Assembly: GCA_028622995.1 (NCBI GenBank)
Contig: JAJQJQ010000009.1
Coordinates: forward strand, 3,410,001 to 3,474,000
Source: Panagrolaimus kolymaensis
Taxonomy: Eukaryota; Nematoda; Chromadorea; Rhabditida; Panagrolaimidae
Reading direction: 5' to 3'
Length of the DNA: 64,000 nucleotides
Each line of letters opens with the position of its first letter. Position 1 is the stretch's first letter. Shown one piece after another: positions 35,201-44,800 of this stretch. A model generated the notes under the pieces. It was not told where the DNA came from, did no database searches, and saw nothing but the letters and a program-made list of their open reading frames with translations. The position numbers were made by a program, and so were the translations under genes.

Positions 35201-36595
35201 AATGATCGTGTATTCATTCCTGCAAAGCTTCGTGATCATGTTCTTCAACAACTTCATGCTGGTCACAATGGTGAACGCCGTACAAAAGCTCTTGCTCGTA
35301 AACATGTTTTCCGGTCTGGACTAAACCAAGACATCGAAACAATGGTCAAATCATGCGACTCCTGCATTCAACTCAAAAAGAATCCAATCAAGGTACCACT
35401 CGTCTCATGGCCTGTTTCGTCCAAACCTGGTGATCGAATACATATCGACTTCGCTGGTCCTCTCCATGATCATTATCTGCTGGTAATCGTCGATTCATAC
35501 TCCAAATGGATTGATGTCGCTGTTATGAAATCAACAACAACCGCCAAAACTGTCAAAGTTCTTCAAAGGTATATTGCTGATAATGGTGCTCCAATGGTTA
35601 TTGTCTCTGATAATGGTCCTCAATTTGCTTCAAGTGAATTCAAGAATTTCTGCGACGACTACTGCATCAATCACATCCGTAGTGCTCCATACCATCCACA
35701 ATCAAATGGTCAAGCCGAACGTATGGTTGATATCGTCAAACGATTCGTCAAGAAGAAATCAATCGACCGTGGCTCAAACTTCAAGCTGCATGACTGCATA
35801 GACTCATTCCTCATTGCTTATCGAACCACTCCATCAAATGCTACTCCTGGTTGCTCAACTCCTGCTTTTGCTCATCTTGGTCGTGAATTACGAAATCCAC
35901 TCGACATGCTTCGTCCAAATTTCGTCAAATTCCTGAAATCAAACTTCAAACAAGATGAACAATTCAATCGACACCATGGAGTCAAATCAAAGTTCTTCAA
36001 AGCTAATGATCGTGTACATTTTCGACTTAAACCTGAAGGTCCTTGGGTTCCTGCTATTGTTTTAGCTAAAGTTGGAAAAACACTCTACAAACTCCAAGAA
36101 AACTCAACTGGAAAATACCATCGTCGACATGCAAACCAACTACTCAAAGCTGCTGATCCAATCGCCACTGAACCGTACTCCAACTCTGAATCTGATTCTC
36201 ATGCTTCAAATTCATCAGGGGAAGGTGGATCCCATACTGCAAACTCTTCAAGTGCTCCTTCGTCGCGCTCTTCAAGTCCAACAAATGAACAATCGTCAAC
36301 GACTCCTGTTCAACAAGCTTCGTGTACCATGCCCTGTACCATGACCGAAGTTTCAACTACATTGGTTACCGCTCGCCAAACTCCGCCATCTCAATCAACT
36401 TCAAATGCTCCAAGTGATGCTCCTCAATCTCAACCGACATCGAACTCAAGAACAAATGCTCCTGATATCGATCGTGATCCTTCGTCAAATGCTCCAGAAT
36501 CACCCGTCGCTCTTCGAAGATCTGCTCGTGCTCGTGCGCCACCGCAAAGACTTGCTCCTGATCCACGTCTCAAAAACTATGATTCAAGGATTTAG
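32273..36595 (+). CDS. Gag-Pol polyprotein of the Ty3/Gypsy element
   Basis: A single 1440-codon frame without frameshift. Gag occupies about 1-220 and is followed by two zinc knuckles: CPNCGDLHWRIDC (CX2CX3HX4C, one residue short) and the canonical CSHCKVNGHMLKYC. The aspartic protease motif is CLLDTGADISIL (about 320). Reverse transcriptase (about 490-670) has LDLSDAYHQVPL, FGLKNAPAEFQR and the catalytic YLDDILIF. RNase H has VAADASAAGIGG and LLTDHRALLSIF. Integrase has an HHCC finger (HAGHNG ... CDSC), DFAGP, VSDNGPQF and HPQSNGQAER, that is the D,D,E triad, then a GPY/F-like RLKPEGPWVPAIV module. The C-terminus (about 130 aa) is Ser/Pro-rich. No envelope gene. The fused Gag-Pol implies processing by its own protease. 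Base composition is visibly less AT-rich than host genes. Confidence 0.97.
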   Translation: MTLPTLPPFKYDAARPNSAAVWIERIDDIFDLHPTLTEKQKIILIKTCLDDACYHKVSGALLLTPACKTEGALTTHDSKVLKKVMIQLFDRSESLFAKRFAALQTTWNDPIDEPIAALCARIKQSTIDFKMGEFSENELQTMILMLSMKSKELQPLRTRILDRLAANAKTTFADCQELIETTIQTNREQRLPETQHVNQLNHGHHGQNKKRHQPKQPSNQTSSNRAPPTSPCPNCGDLHWRIDCKKDPAYCSHCKVNGHMLKYCKKANFKSNNSNSSKTRTQARYTGGRAGSYHLDESKQVLRLSWKRDHPRLMVNLIINGKPLRCLLDTGADISILTPRDHSAIGSPALTRQPIVVNAAGNNPLQLNDSFTSQTTIKFEDENHQLVTKTQDVTYFVADTQMSLLGNDFFGIFELGNIRLNQLACNMVSDDSIVPQQTIDDLSQQFKPLFDGKPGRCKNFRVHLQLKKDSTYVFIPPRRLSIHAAELLKAEIERLIQEKRIYPVKHSNYASPVSIISRKDGRPRLVIDFSTGLNERLEEPCYQLPSPNDIFDLISEATVFTQLDLSDAYHQVPLDKESQELVTISTPFGRFRYKALCFGLKNAPAEFQRIMDELLMDLPFAAAYLDDILIFSKSIDEHREHVKTVFNRLMKEDFKLNLIKCKLFKASVRFLGKLISAEGIQPDPEKVAAIQTMQTPTDVSKLRAFLGLINFYQNFIPMMRNHRKPLDDLLKNNADWTWTPEHDEAVSTIKMLLSENCMLTHYDPRLPIIVAADASAAGIGGCISHRYPNGTERPIQFFSRAMNSSQQKYNQTEKEGLALVMAIKVFKRYLEGRKFTLLTDHRALLSIFGNKSKKPSVAINRLHRWALTLSCYDFDIEYRNTTQFGQADALSRLIKQTRELEEIYEEDDSYMVNSIVDDLADDVTPHAVLFQITALDVAAAYADDPEAQQLLKSIKSNKRQGDGTLKYYLIKDVIMMNDRVFIPAKLRDHVLQQLHAGHNGERRTKALARKHVFRSGLNQDIETMVKSCDSCIQLKKNPIKVPLVSWPVSSKPGDRIHIDFAGPLHDHYLLVIVDSYSKWIDVAVMKSTTTAKTVKVLQRYIADNGAPMVIVSDNGPQFASSEFKNFCDDYCINHIRSAPYHPQSNGQAERMVDIVKRFVKKKSIDRGSNFKLHDCIDSFLIAYRTTPSNATPGCSTPAFAHLGRELRNPLDMLRPNFVKFLKSNFKQDEQFNRHHGVKSKFFKANDRVHFRLKPEGPWVPAIVLAKVGKTLYKLQENSTGKYHRRHANQLLKAADPIATEPYSNSESDSHASNSSGEGGSHTANSSSAPSSRSSSPTNEQSSTTPVQQASCTMPCTMTEVSTTLVTARQTPPSQSTSNAPSDAPQSQPTSNSRTNAPDIDRDPSSNAPESPVALRRSARARAPPQRLAPDPRLKNYDSRI

Positions 36596-36670
36596 CTTCT
36601 CTAGTCTTTGTTAGTTATTATATTGTTCTTGTTAATTATTTAAGCTAAGTACCTCGCTAGTCTAATATAA

Positions 36671-36681
36671 GTGGGGAGGGA
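36671..36681 (+). other. Polypurine tract
   Basis: GTGGGGAGGGA immediately upstream of the 3' LTR, the expected plus-strand primer site for reverse transcription. Confidence 0.85.
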
Positions 36682-36884
36682 TGTTGTGCGCGCATTTCAA
36701 ATGCATCACAATCAAGCGCCAACTCCCATAACGAAGATAGAGTTTGACTCGCGTCTTCACTCTCGCCTAAATCTTAGCCTTGTTTGTTCGTTGTCTTTCA
36801 TTCAATGAAAATTGTATGTTATCTTTATTCTCTGAATAAATACTATTCTAAATTTGTTGCTGTCTCTCGAACCTGTGCACAACA
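36682..36884 (+). repeat. 3' LTR (203 bp)
   Basis: The same 203 bp as the 5' LTR, base for base as far as I can read. It is followed by TTAAC, the right copy of the target-site duplication. Confidence 0.95.
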
Positions 36885-37057
36885 TTAACCTTTTAAAGAT
36901 GTTTATAAGATAGAAAAATTCGATCAAAGTAATAATAAACAAAAAAGGGGATTTAAAAAAATTCGAAATGTTATAACAAAACCATTATTGATTTGCTGGA
37001 AGCGCGACAACTACGCATTAGAACTTTAATTCATCTTTACGTATTTCCTTCGGTGTT

Positions 37058-39440
37058 CTAAAATAAACGGCCTTTTATCTCAATTTTGTTAAATAATAAA
37101 ACTTGCGAATTGATTTTATTGGGATTATATTTTTCAATAAAATCTTTAATATATTTCAAATTAATGTAGTGAGGAACGAGCACTTTAACATTTTTTTTAT
37201 TACCAATATACATTCCAATTATAACATCATTGCCATTTTCATTGACAATAAAACCCGATCCACTATCGCCAGCATGTGGTAAAAGTCCATCGGTAATAAA
37301 TAACGTTTTTCTTTCCTTATCTTTTAAAAAATTATTTTCATAACGTGCAGAGACAATAACCTCGGCTGTTCGTAAAACAGTTGAAGTTTTATTAGTCGCA
37401 TCAAAAACGCCAAAGCCTAAAGTGTATATAGTTACAATAATTATAAGGAGATCATGAGCTTAGAAATTCTGTAACACAAGCAATGGGTAAAAATCCAAAA
37501 TCCAAATGCTCTGAATAATTTTCAGGCTATTGTAAACAATGATATGTACATTTAGTAAATGCCTAAGCCAACTAGTATTCAAAAATATTATAAGAAAAAA
37601 ATAATTAGAAAGTTACCTGTAACACTTCCTTTATCCCCATCTCTAAGGTCTCTTGTTGCCATTTTTCTAATTTGAGAGAATTTTACTTCTTTATTTAAAA
37701 AGAGCAATCCCACGTCATATGGATCCGTTTCATTTATAAAATGTTTGGTGAGATTAAATTTAGGGTGCCATTTTTTACTAGTGACCGTGTAAGTTCGACC
37801 GCCTTTATATAAAAATTGGCTTCCAGCTCGAACAGTGATTAAATTCAAATTGCCAATAATACAGTGCCCCGCAACAAGGATGACTGTACTATATACAGCG
37901 GTACCACTACAGATCTGAAACTCAATATTTTTGTTTAAGATTAAGATCTGAACGCACTTGTTTACTCTATGTACATGTATCACTTTACAATTTTTGAACT
38001 ATTTTTATATGTTGTTACCTCAAAAATAATTTTTTAAGGCCCATTTCAAATTAAATGTAATTTCGATATTTCAATAAAAACCAAATTTTAAACAGGAAAA
38101 AAAATTAAAGAAAAGAAAAACAAAAAACTTCTCAGTAGAAAGGTTAAAAATTTTAAAAGATATCAGAAAGAATATCTATTATCATAATCAGGGATGGGCG
38201 ACATGGACATGTCCAAAAGTTGACACGCCGACGCTTTTTTTGCAACATCGACATGTCGAATGTTTAGAAATTTTAGAAAAAGTCGTTGTCGAAAACACGT
38301 CGATATGTGGGGGTTTTTTTCGGATGTCGATGTCGAATATTTAAAAAATGTCGATATCGATAATGTAGATGTTGCGCATCCCTAACCATAATACTTGACA
38401 GATAAAAGGTAAAAGTAAATTCGTTCGACTCTTTTGTTCCCCTTCAATTTTTTTAAATTTAGTATTCATTTTAAACTTCCCTAATCCATTAGGTGGATGG
38501 ATAGATTCTTTTTTCAATGTACTAGTGAAAATTCTTTCCTACATTTAAAACTCACTTCTTGGGTATTCATGTTGTAGAGTTCAATTTGAATTTCAATTAA
38601 TTTTTGATCAGCAAGTTTAGCACCAATGATACGCTGTTCAATATCCTCATTTACTAAAAACATGTAAGTATAGTAAGAGAAAAACAGAATCTTTTATTTT
38701 CACCATCTTCTATGTTTAAATTTTATGAACGGAGCAAAAGGAAAAACTGTCATTTTGCGGAAATTTCAAATAAGAAGTAGATGATACATGTACTTTTTTT
38801 TTCACCAAATAAATCGGATGAGCCATTCCCACGTAACACAAATTTTTATTTAAAGTTTTGCCAATAGGCCGGCCACATTGTTGTTCAAAATGACACTGAA
38901 ATAAAAAATCAAAATCCTCTACAGTGTCAATGAGAATGTGGCCTTTTGGCAAAACTCGTAATAAAAAATTTGTGTTTGGTGGAAGTTCTCTTTTAACATA
39001 AAATGGATAAGAAAAATATATACCATGTCTTGGATGTTGTTCATGACCGCTATCATTCACATTATGTGAATTAATTGGAAAATGGGATTGTTCAACTGAA
39101 AGCTCATCTAAAAAAATAACCATAATTTAATAAAACCTCTATTTTTAAATTATAGATAATCCGTTAGTTTTTCTTATAATAAAATGAAACCTTGTTCTTT
39201 AAATACGTCACATTCAAAAATGTGGTTGACAAATTTATTGCTGTTTAGACAGCGGTGGCAATAATGGCATGAGCGGGGACAATTAGATTTCATCCAGGCT
39301 GCATTATTGGTGCATTCTTCAATTGATGCCCAATATCCACATCCGCTTAATTTGTTGGAGCATTGTGACCAAACAACATGTGATATACAATAAAAAAAAC
39401 AAAAAAATAGAATAATTTTTAACATGATTGTTAACAACAC
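37058..39440 (-). CDS. Secreted ShKT-domain plus trypsin-like (S1) serine protease
   Basis: Five exons on the minus strand: 39440-39191, 39107-38748, 38653-38556, 37914-37617 and 37416-37058, about 454 aa in phase. Exon 1: signal peptide (MLKIILFFCFFYCISHVVWS), then a six-cysteine ShKT-type module CSNKLSGCGYWASIEEC with CPRSCHYCHRC. Exon 2 (about 120 aa) is unrecognised, with a few cysteines. Exon 3 has the activation site EQRIIGAKLADQ. Exon 4 has VILVAGHC (catalytic His) and DPYDVGLLFL (catalytic Asp). Exon 5 has LPHAGDSGSGFIV (catalytic Ser). The triad is complete, so it is probably active after cleavage at R-IIG. The exon 2 donor (A|GTTTTTC) is weak, so a split into two genes remains possible. 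A hAT-like MITE lies in intron 3. ShKT domains are common in nematode secreted enzymes. Confidence 0.72.
38181..38392. mobile_element. hAT-like MITE in the protease intron
   Basis: A 196 bp element (38189-38384) starts CAGGGATGGGCGACAT and ends ATGTTGCGCATCCCTA, giving inverted termini of the CAGGGxTGGGCAAC type known from hAT elements. It is flanked by ATCATAAT and ACCATAAT, an 8 bp target duplication with one mismatch. The interior is made of repeated CGACATGTCGA-like units. Confidence 0.75.
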
Positions 39441-41871
39441 AATTTGAAGTGAAATGTTATAACCAAATACTTTGTTGAATAAAATAAAACCTTTTACCGA
39501 AAGTGAAAATCAATAAAAACGACACAATGACAAAAAATATCTATCAGGCAACGAGAAAAATTGTTAACACACCTGCAGGCGGACGACGGGTTGAGATGGG
39601 TTTCAACGTGGTCTCAGTGCTATTTTAATATGCGTGCTCAAAGCATGCTTTCACAAAAAAAATTTATTTCTTTCCACCAAATTCTTTCTTTCGAAATTTT
39701 TTTGTTGAATAAAGATACAATAATACAGATCTTTAAAAAATAATAATGAAATATAACTTTAATTATTTTACGAATTTATAATGTCTTGTCTATAGCTTTT
39801 TTTAATAAAATCGTTTATAAATATTTTTTCATTTTAAAAAATTGTTCTTTTTAAAGTTATTAAAAAGCCTTTTAAAAAAATTTAACATAATCGTTTTTTG
39901 TTTTTTTCCCTTCATTTTTTTGAGTGAGCATTAGTCAAAGAAGAAGAAAAACCGTGGCTTCCTCATACTTTTTTTGCGCAACTATAAATGTTCTCTTTTC
40001 ATTCATCACCAATCGAATCGACCTCGGCCCAAAGATGAATCGAATGAAAAGGAATGGAATAAAATAAGATGGAGGAGACGAGACGCACAAGAATAGAAGA
40101 AGTTAAAAAAAATGAGAGGAGTTTTTTTTCTTTTGCCTCTCCTATGTTTTTCTCCTCCTCGTTTGGTAGGTACGTATGTGTTTGGCCGAGAGATGGAGGA
40201 GACCCAAACGAGCAATGAGATAAATGAAGAAAAAAAAGCCATAATAGAAAAAAGATTCCTCAACTAAAAAAAATAAGTCTTTGTTTTTTTCTTAGTGTTG
40301 GCCGATGAGACGAATAAAAAAAAACAGCAGCTCAGCCACTGACTGACCACCACCACAACCGATTGCGTTACTTTTATTTTTATTTTTATTTGTTATTAGT
40401 TAGTTGTCAAAAAGATTTTTCTTTTTCGACGTTTTTTTTTCTTTTCACATTTTAAATGAAAACCGTTTTTTATTATTGTTATTAGTTTGTCACGAAATAT
40501 ATTTTTTTGTTGGTGTTGTAGTATGTCTTTTTTTTGACAAGATTGACATTTTTTGTAAAGTGAAAAAAATACATATAAAATTTGAATTATTTGTTATATA
40601 TAAAAAATGTACAATGAGCGGGAAATTTTGTGGCTCTCCCTCTTTTTTTTTGTTTGAGAAAGTGTAAATCTTTTAAGTCAATAAATGATTATTATTTGAT
40701 TGTTTATTCTTCAAAAAAAATTTTTTTGATTAAAGAAACAAACTTTAAAAGAAAGCATAAATTGAAACCAATTTTCATTTTCCATTATTTTTTTGACACA
40801 GCCATAAAAAATAATGCAAGCAAGCTTTAATCTTCTTTTTTGCTTTGCTGTTGCATTCCTTTGTCTTTTCCCTATTATTTTTTTATTTGTCGTTATCACC
40901 AAATAAGCATCAGCGTCGGCAGCTCTTTTTTTCCGCATTTTCCATTATATATTTTTTTACAGTTATTTGGCGGCCGACGTTTAATCGATCCTTCTTTCTT
41001 CCAATTTTTGCTTTTTACCATTTTCCGTCAATGTTTTGTTTTGCTTTTGTTTCTTTGTGATTGAGTTTATTCCATTTTTTTTTTTCAAGAAGAAGCTTAA
41101 CAATTTTAGAATTTTTTTTACCTCGTGAGTCAAGAAAAATAAAAATAGATAGTTAGTTACCTCTCTTTTTTTACTTTCTTCTATCACGCAACAAACAAAT
41201 TTTTGAAATGAGTGAAACTAAAAGTCACTATCGGATTAACGATTTTTTTATATATTTTCGGAGGTCTAAAATAAAAAAAAGTGCAGCACAGAAATAAACA
41301 CAAAAAAAGAAAGATCAAAAGCGATTGAAAATGATGGTGAAAAATCATCGCCAAACTATTTATTTATCGGTCAAGCGTAAAATCTTTTCATATTTTTTTT
41401 CTTCTCTTTTATTTGATGATTTTTTATTATTTGTATATTTTTTAATACAAAATCAAAAAAGTTTCTTTTCCTTTCTTTAACAAATCAATATAAAAATAAA
41501 ATTAATTTTTATTATCGTATTTGTCCTTGCTTTTTTTTTCTAGGACGTATGTATTAACACATATGGGATAGATAGGAAAGGCTAGATAGATATTGATTTG
41601 TCTTTTGTCTCTCATTTTTGAAAAAAGTTTTTTCGTTGCTGTTCTTTTTTTTTGTTTTTGTTTTATCGATGGTATTTTGGGGGCCATCGACCCAAATTAT
41701 TATTGAGGGAGCATGTTTTTTTTTTGACCACCACCGCCATTTTCTTATTTTTTAGTATTCATTCGCGTTTCCGTTCTTTTGTTTTGTTTTTAAAATAAAG
41801 TTTTCTAATTATTATTATTTTTCACTTATAATTGCTAAGTTTCTGAACTTAAAATTTTTTTAGTGATAACC
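39441..41871. other. Intergenic, low-complexity region between protease and myosin
   Basis: About 2.4 kb rich in poly-T and poly-A runs and GAAGAAGAAA and GGAGGAGACGAG purine tracts. Reading frames here are low-complexity on both strands and have no splice-linked partners. It probably contains the divergent promoters of the protease and myosin XVIII genes. A 3' splice-acceptor-like TTTTTTTAG ends at 41863, 8 nt before the myosin ATG. Confidence 0.45.
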
Positions 41872-44800
41872 ATGACCACAGAAAAGCCAGCAACAGCAGA
41901 CTTAACTACCTTTGCAATTCCAAAAAAATTTGACATCGCTGGCTTGAAACTTCCCGCGTTAGCGGTGGTTCAAGTTTATGAAAGAGAAATAAAATTACAT
42001 AAAAATTTTTCTGGTGATTTTGGTTTTCGCATTCGTCGAACTAATCCTACAAATGATGGAAATTTTATGAGAGTTTTTGCTGATCCATCAATTATTAAAG
42101 CTGGCCCTCCAAGGCCAAATGATATTTTAAATTCGGTTTTACCTGGGGATGAACTCATCGAAGTTAATCACAATCCTGTGGCTTCATTGAGTCGAGAAGA
42201 ATTACAAAAAATTATAGAAGAAAGTGGAAATGAAATTTTGATTAAAGTTCGAACCGTTCCCGAACTTGCCCATTTATGTGGACGCTCAAGAAGAGGCATT
42301 CGAGATGAAGGAGATGCGTTGAGATTGAGCACGAATAATAATAATATGATGACAAATGATTTTGATGTAAGTAAAAAACTTCTTTTTTTGATATTATCAA
42401 ACTTTTAGAAAAAATGTAAAATAAAAATGAAAATACGTATAAAAATCAAAGTTAAAATGTTCTCAAAAGCCTTTTTTGGATTTTCGATAATTTTAAATTA
42501 AAAATAAATCCAAAAAAAAAAACACGAAATAAAGAAAAAATAAAACCTAGAATTTGGGGTCAAAAATCTAAAAAAAAATTGTTTTAACTTTTATTTTGCA
42601 AATTTACAAACTCAAGAAACAAAAAAAACCAAGTAAAAAAAAAATAAAAAAACATTTTCTAATTTTAAGATATAATTTTTTTTTTGCAACCCAACTAAAA
42701 CTAGACAAGTGTTTATCCAAATATATTTTTGCAAACTATTTTTTTTTATTTGACACCCACTTAACGAACCCATTTGTTTATAGTCAATTCCTGAAGATTC
42801 CCGCTATTGGCTTATTCATTCTGAAGGATATACAGTTTGTCAAGTGATGGAACATTTACAAAATAATAAAATAAAGATTAAAGTTGCAAATACTCAAATG
42901 CTCGTGGATCGTTCCGACATCGATCGAGCGAATCCCGTAACCAATCACAATGATATTTCAAAATTGACTTACGTGAACCTTACTTCTGCGATTCATTTAT
43001 TGCGAAAATTAAATGGCAGTGGTTTAACTTATTCTGATGCTGGAGCTTTGAGTCTCGTGTCTCTAACGCCGGCGGAAGAAGAATATACAAATGAAACATT
43101 AATTGATTTATTTAAAGGTTGTCGAAGAGATCAAATGCCATCACATATTTTTTCCACCGCTCAAGAAGTTTATAGAAATCTTCAAAGTGGCGCTAAAAAT
43201 CAATCTATAGTTTTTACGGGTGTTAGTGGTTCTGGAAAATCATCGCAGGTGAAAAGTATTTTACAATATTTTTGTGGAGTTGCAGGTTGGACTAAATCGC
43301 TTCCATGTAAGTCAAATCACAAACCTAAAAGTTTTTTGGAAAATTTTAGGTAAATTTTTTTAGTTAAAAAACTTAATGCTGCACACACAATTTTGGATGC
43401 ATTTTGTAATTGTCGAACTATTTTAAATAAAAATGCTTCTCAATGCATTCGAATTTATTCTTTGGGTTTTGATACTTCTGCAGCTTTATGGTTTGTTTAT
43501 TAATGTTTTTTTCAAAATTTTTAAATCTTACTGAAACTTTTTTAAATTTAGTTCGGCCAATATTAAAACATTCCTTTTGGAAACCAGTCACCTCTTCCGT
43601 CGATCCAAGCATGATACTTATTTTAATATTTTCGATTATCTTTGGACTGATGCAAACGAGAATCTCAAAGAAAAATTAGGTCTAGCGAGCGTTAATGAAC
43701 AATTTGAAAAATATTTTATTAAACAAACTTTTCTTAATGAAGAAAATATTCCTATCAAAGTTAGTTATCCAGATTTTATACCCAATTTTTTATTTTAATT
43801 TTTCAGAATTTAAATATCCTTTTCGAGGCTTTTAAACATTTGGATATTACCGAAAATATTATTGATGGCATTTTTGATATTCTTGGTGCTATTCTTCACT
43901 TAAAACAAGCTCAAGCTGTGGATACGGTAGCTTCACGATCTTGCTTCATTCGAACATCCAATGCTCAAACAGCTGCAAGTTTATTGGGCGTTTCAGTTGA
44001 AGATTTGTCTAAAGCTGTTTTTAATGGACAATTAACTCAAACAACTCCAAATATTATGAGGTTAGTTTTTGGTCTCATAGAGAATATAATTATTTCATAG
44101 CGAAAATAAGTTGTCATGGAACGAAAATAATTATCTCATAGCGAAAATAATTAATTATTGATTACTGTGTTTTTTAGTCGAAGTCGAATGGCAAATCGAG
44201 TTGAAAATGGTCAAGAAGCTTTGGATTCCTTTATTCAAACCCTCTATCAAGAACTAGTAAATTCCATCGTAGTTTTATTAAATACAAAATTAAATAAAAA
44301 TTCAAGCCATTCAATTACTTTACTCGATACTCCTGGAGCTAATTTTGGTATTCAATGGGCTGAAACAACCAGCGAACGAATTTCCACTTTAAAAGATTTA
44401 ATCATAAATTATTGTAATGAAAGAATTGCAGAACTTTTTTATGATCGAAGTTTCACCGAACCCATGGAAGTTTATTCTCGTGAACAAGTTAATGTTGATG
44501 TAACTCCTCCACTTTTACAACCCCACACTATTACACGGATGATTGATCGAAAGCCACAATTGGTAATTTTTTTATTTAAATTTTTTGACAGAAAAAAATA
44601 TGCAAAATTTTTTAAATTTTAATTTTGATAAGAAAAATTTTAAAAAATTCCTGAATATTAAATTTTTTTCCAGTTAAATAGTGTAAATTTGGAACAACGA
44701 AGTGAAGAAGAGCGAGGTTTGATGCATTTATTGCAAGAAGAAGCCATGTTTCCAGCTGGTTGTGATGCCTCACTTTTAAGTCGAATTTTGTTGCATTTTG

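Larger units (their letters stand above)
31870..36889 (+). mobile_element. Full-length Ty3/Gypsy LTR retrotransposon
   Basis: The element runs from 31875 to 36884, bounded by two 203 bp LTRs, and is flanked by the 5 bp duplication TTAAC (31870-31874 and 36885-36889). LTRs start TGTTGTGCGCGC and end GTGCACAACA. A TGGTGACG primer-site-like sequence begins at 32085, and a polypurine tract GTGGGGAGGGA precedes the 3' LTR. One uninterrupted Gag-Pol frame fills the interior. Protease, RT, RNase H, integrase is the Ty3/Gypsy order. Intact termini, an open frame and LTRs that read identical indicate a very recent insertion. Confidence 0.96.

Noticed and set aside
39561..39743. 60-codon frame upstream of the ShKT exon
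   Set aside because: No partner exons, no recognisable domain, and located in the likely promoter region.
40404..41187. Several frames on both strands between the protease and myosin genes
   Set aside because: Composed of Phe/Lys/Ile-rich low-complexity sequence from poly-T and poly-A tracts.
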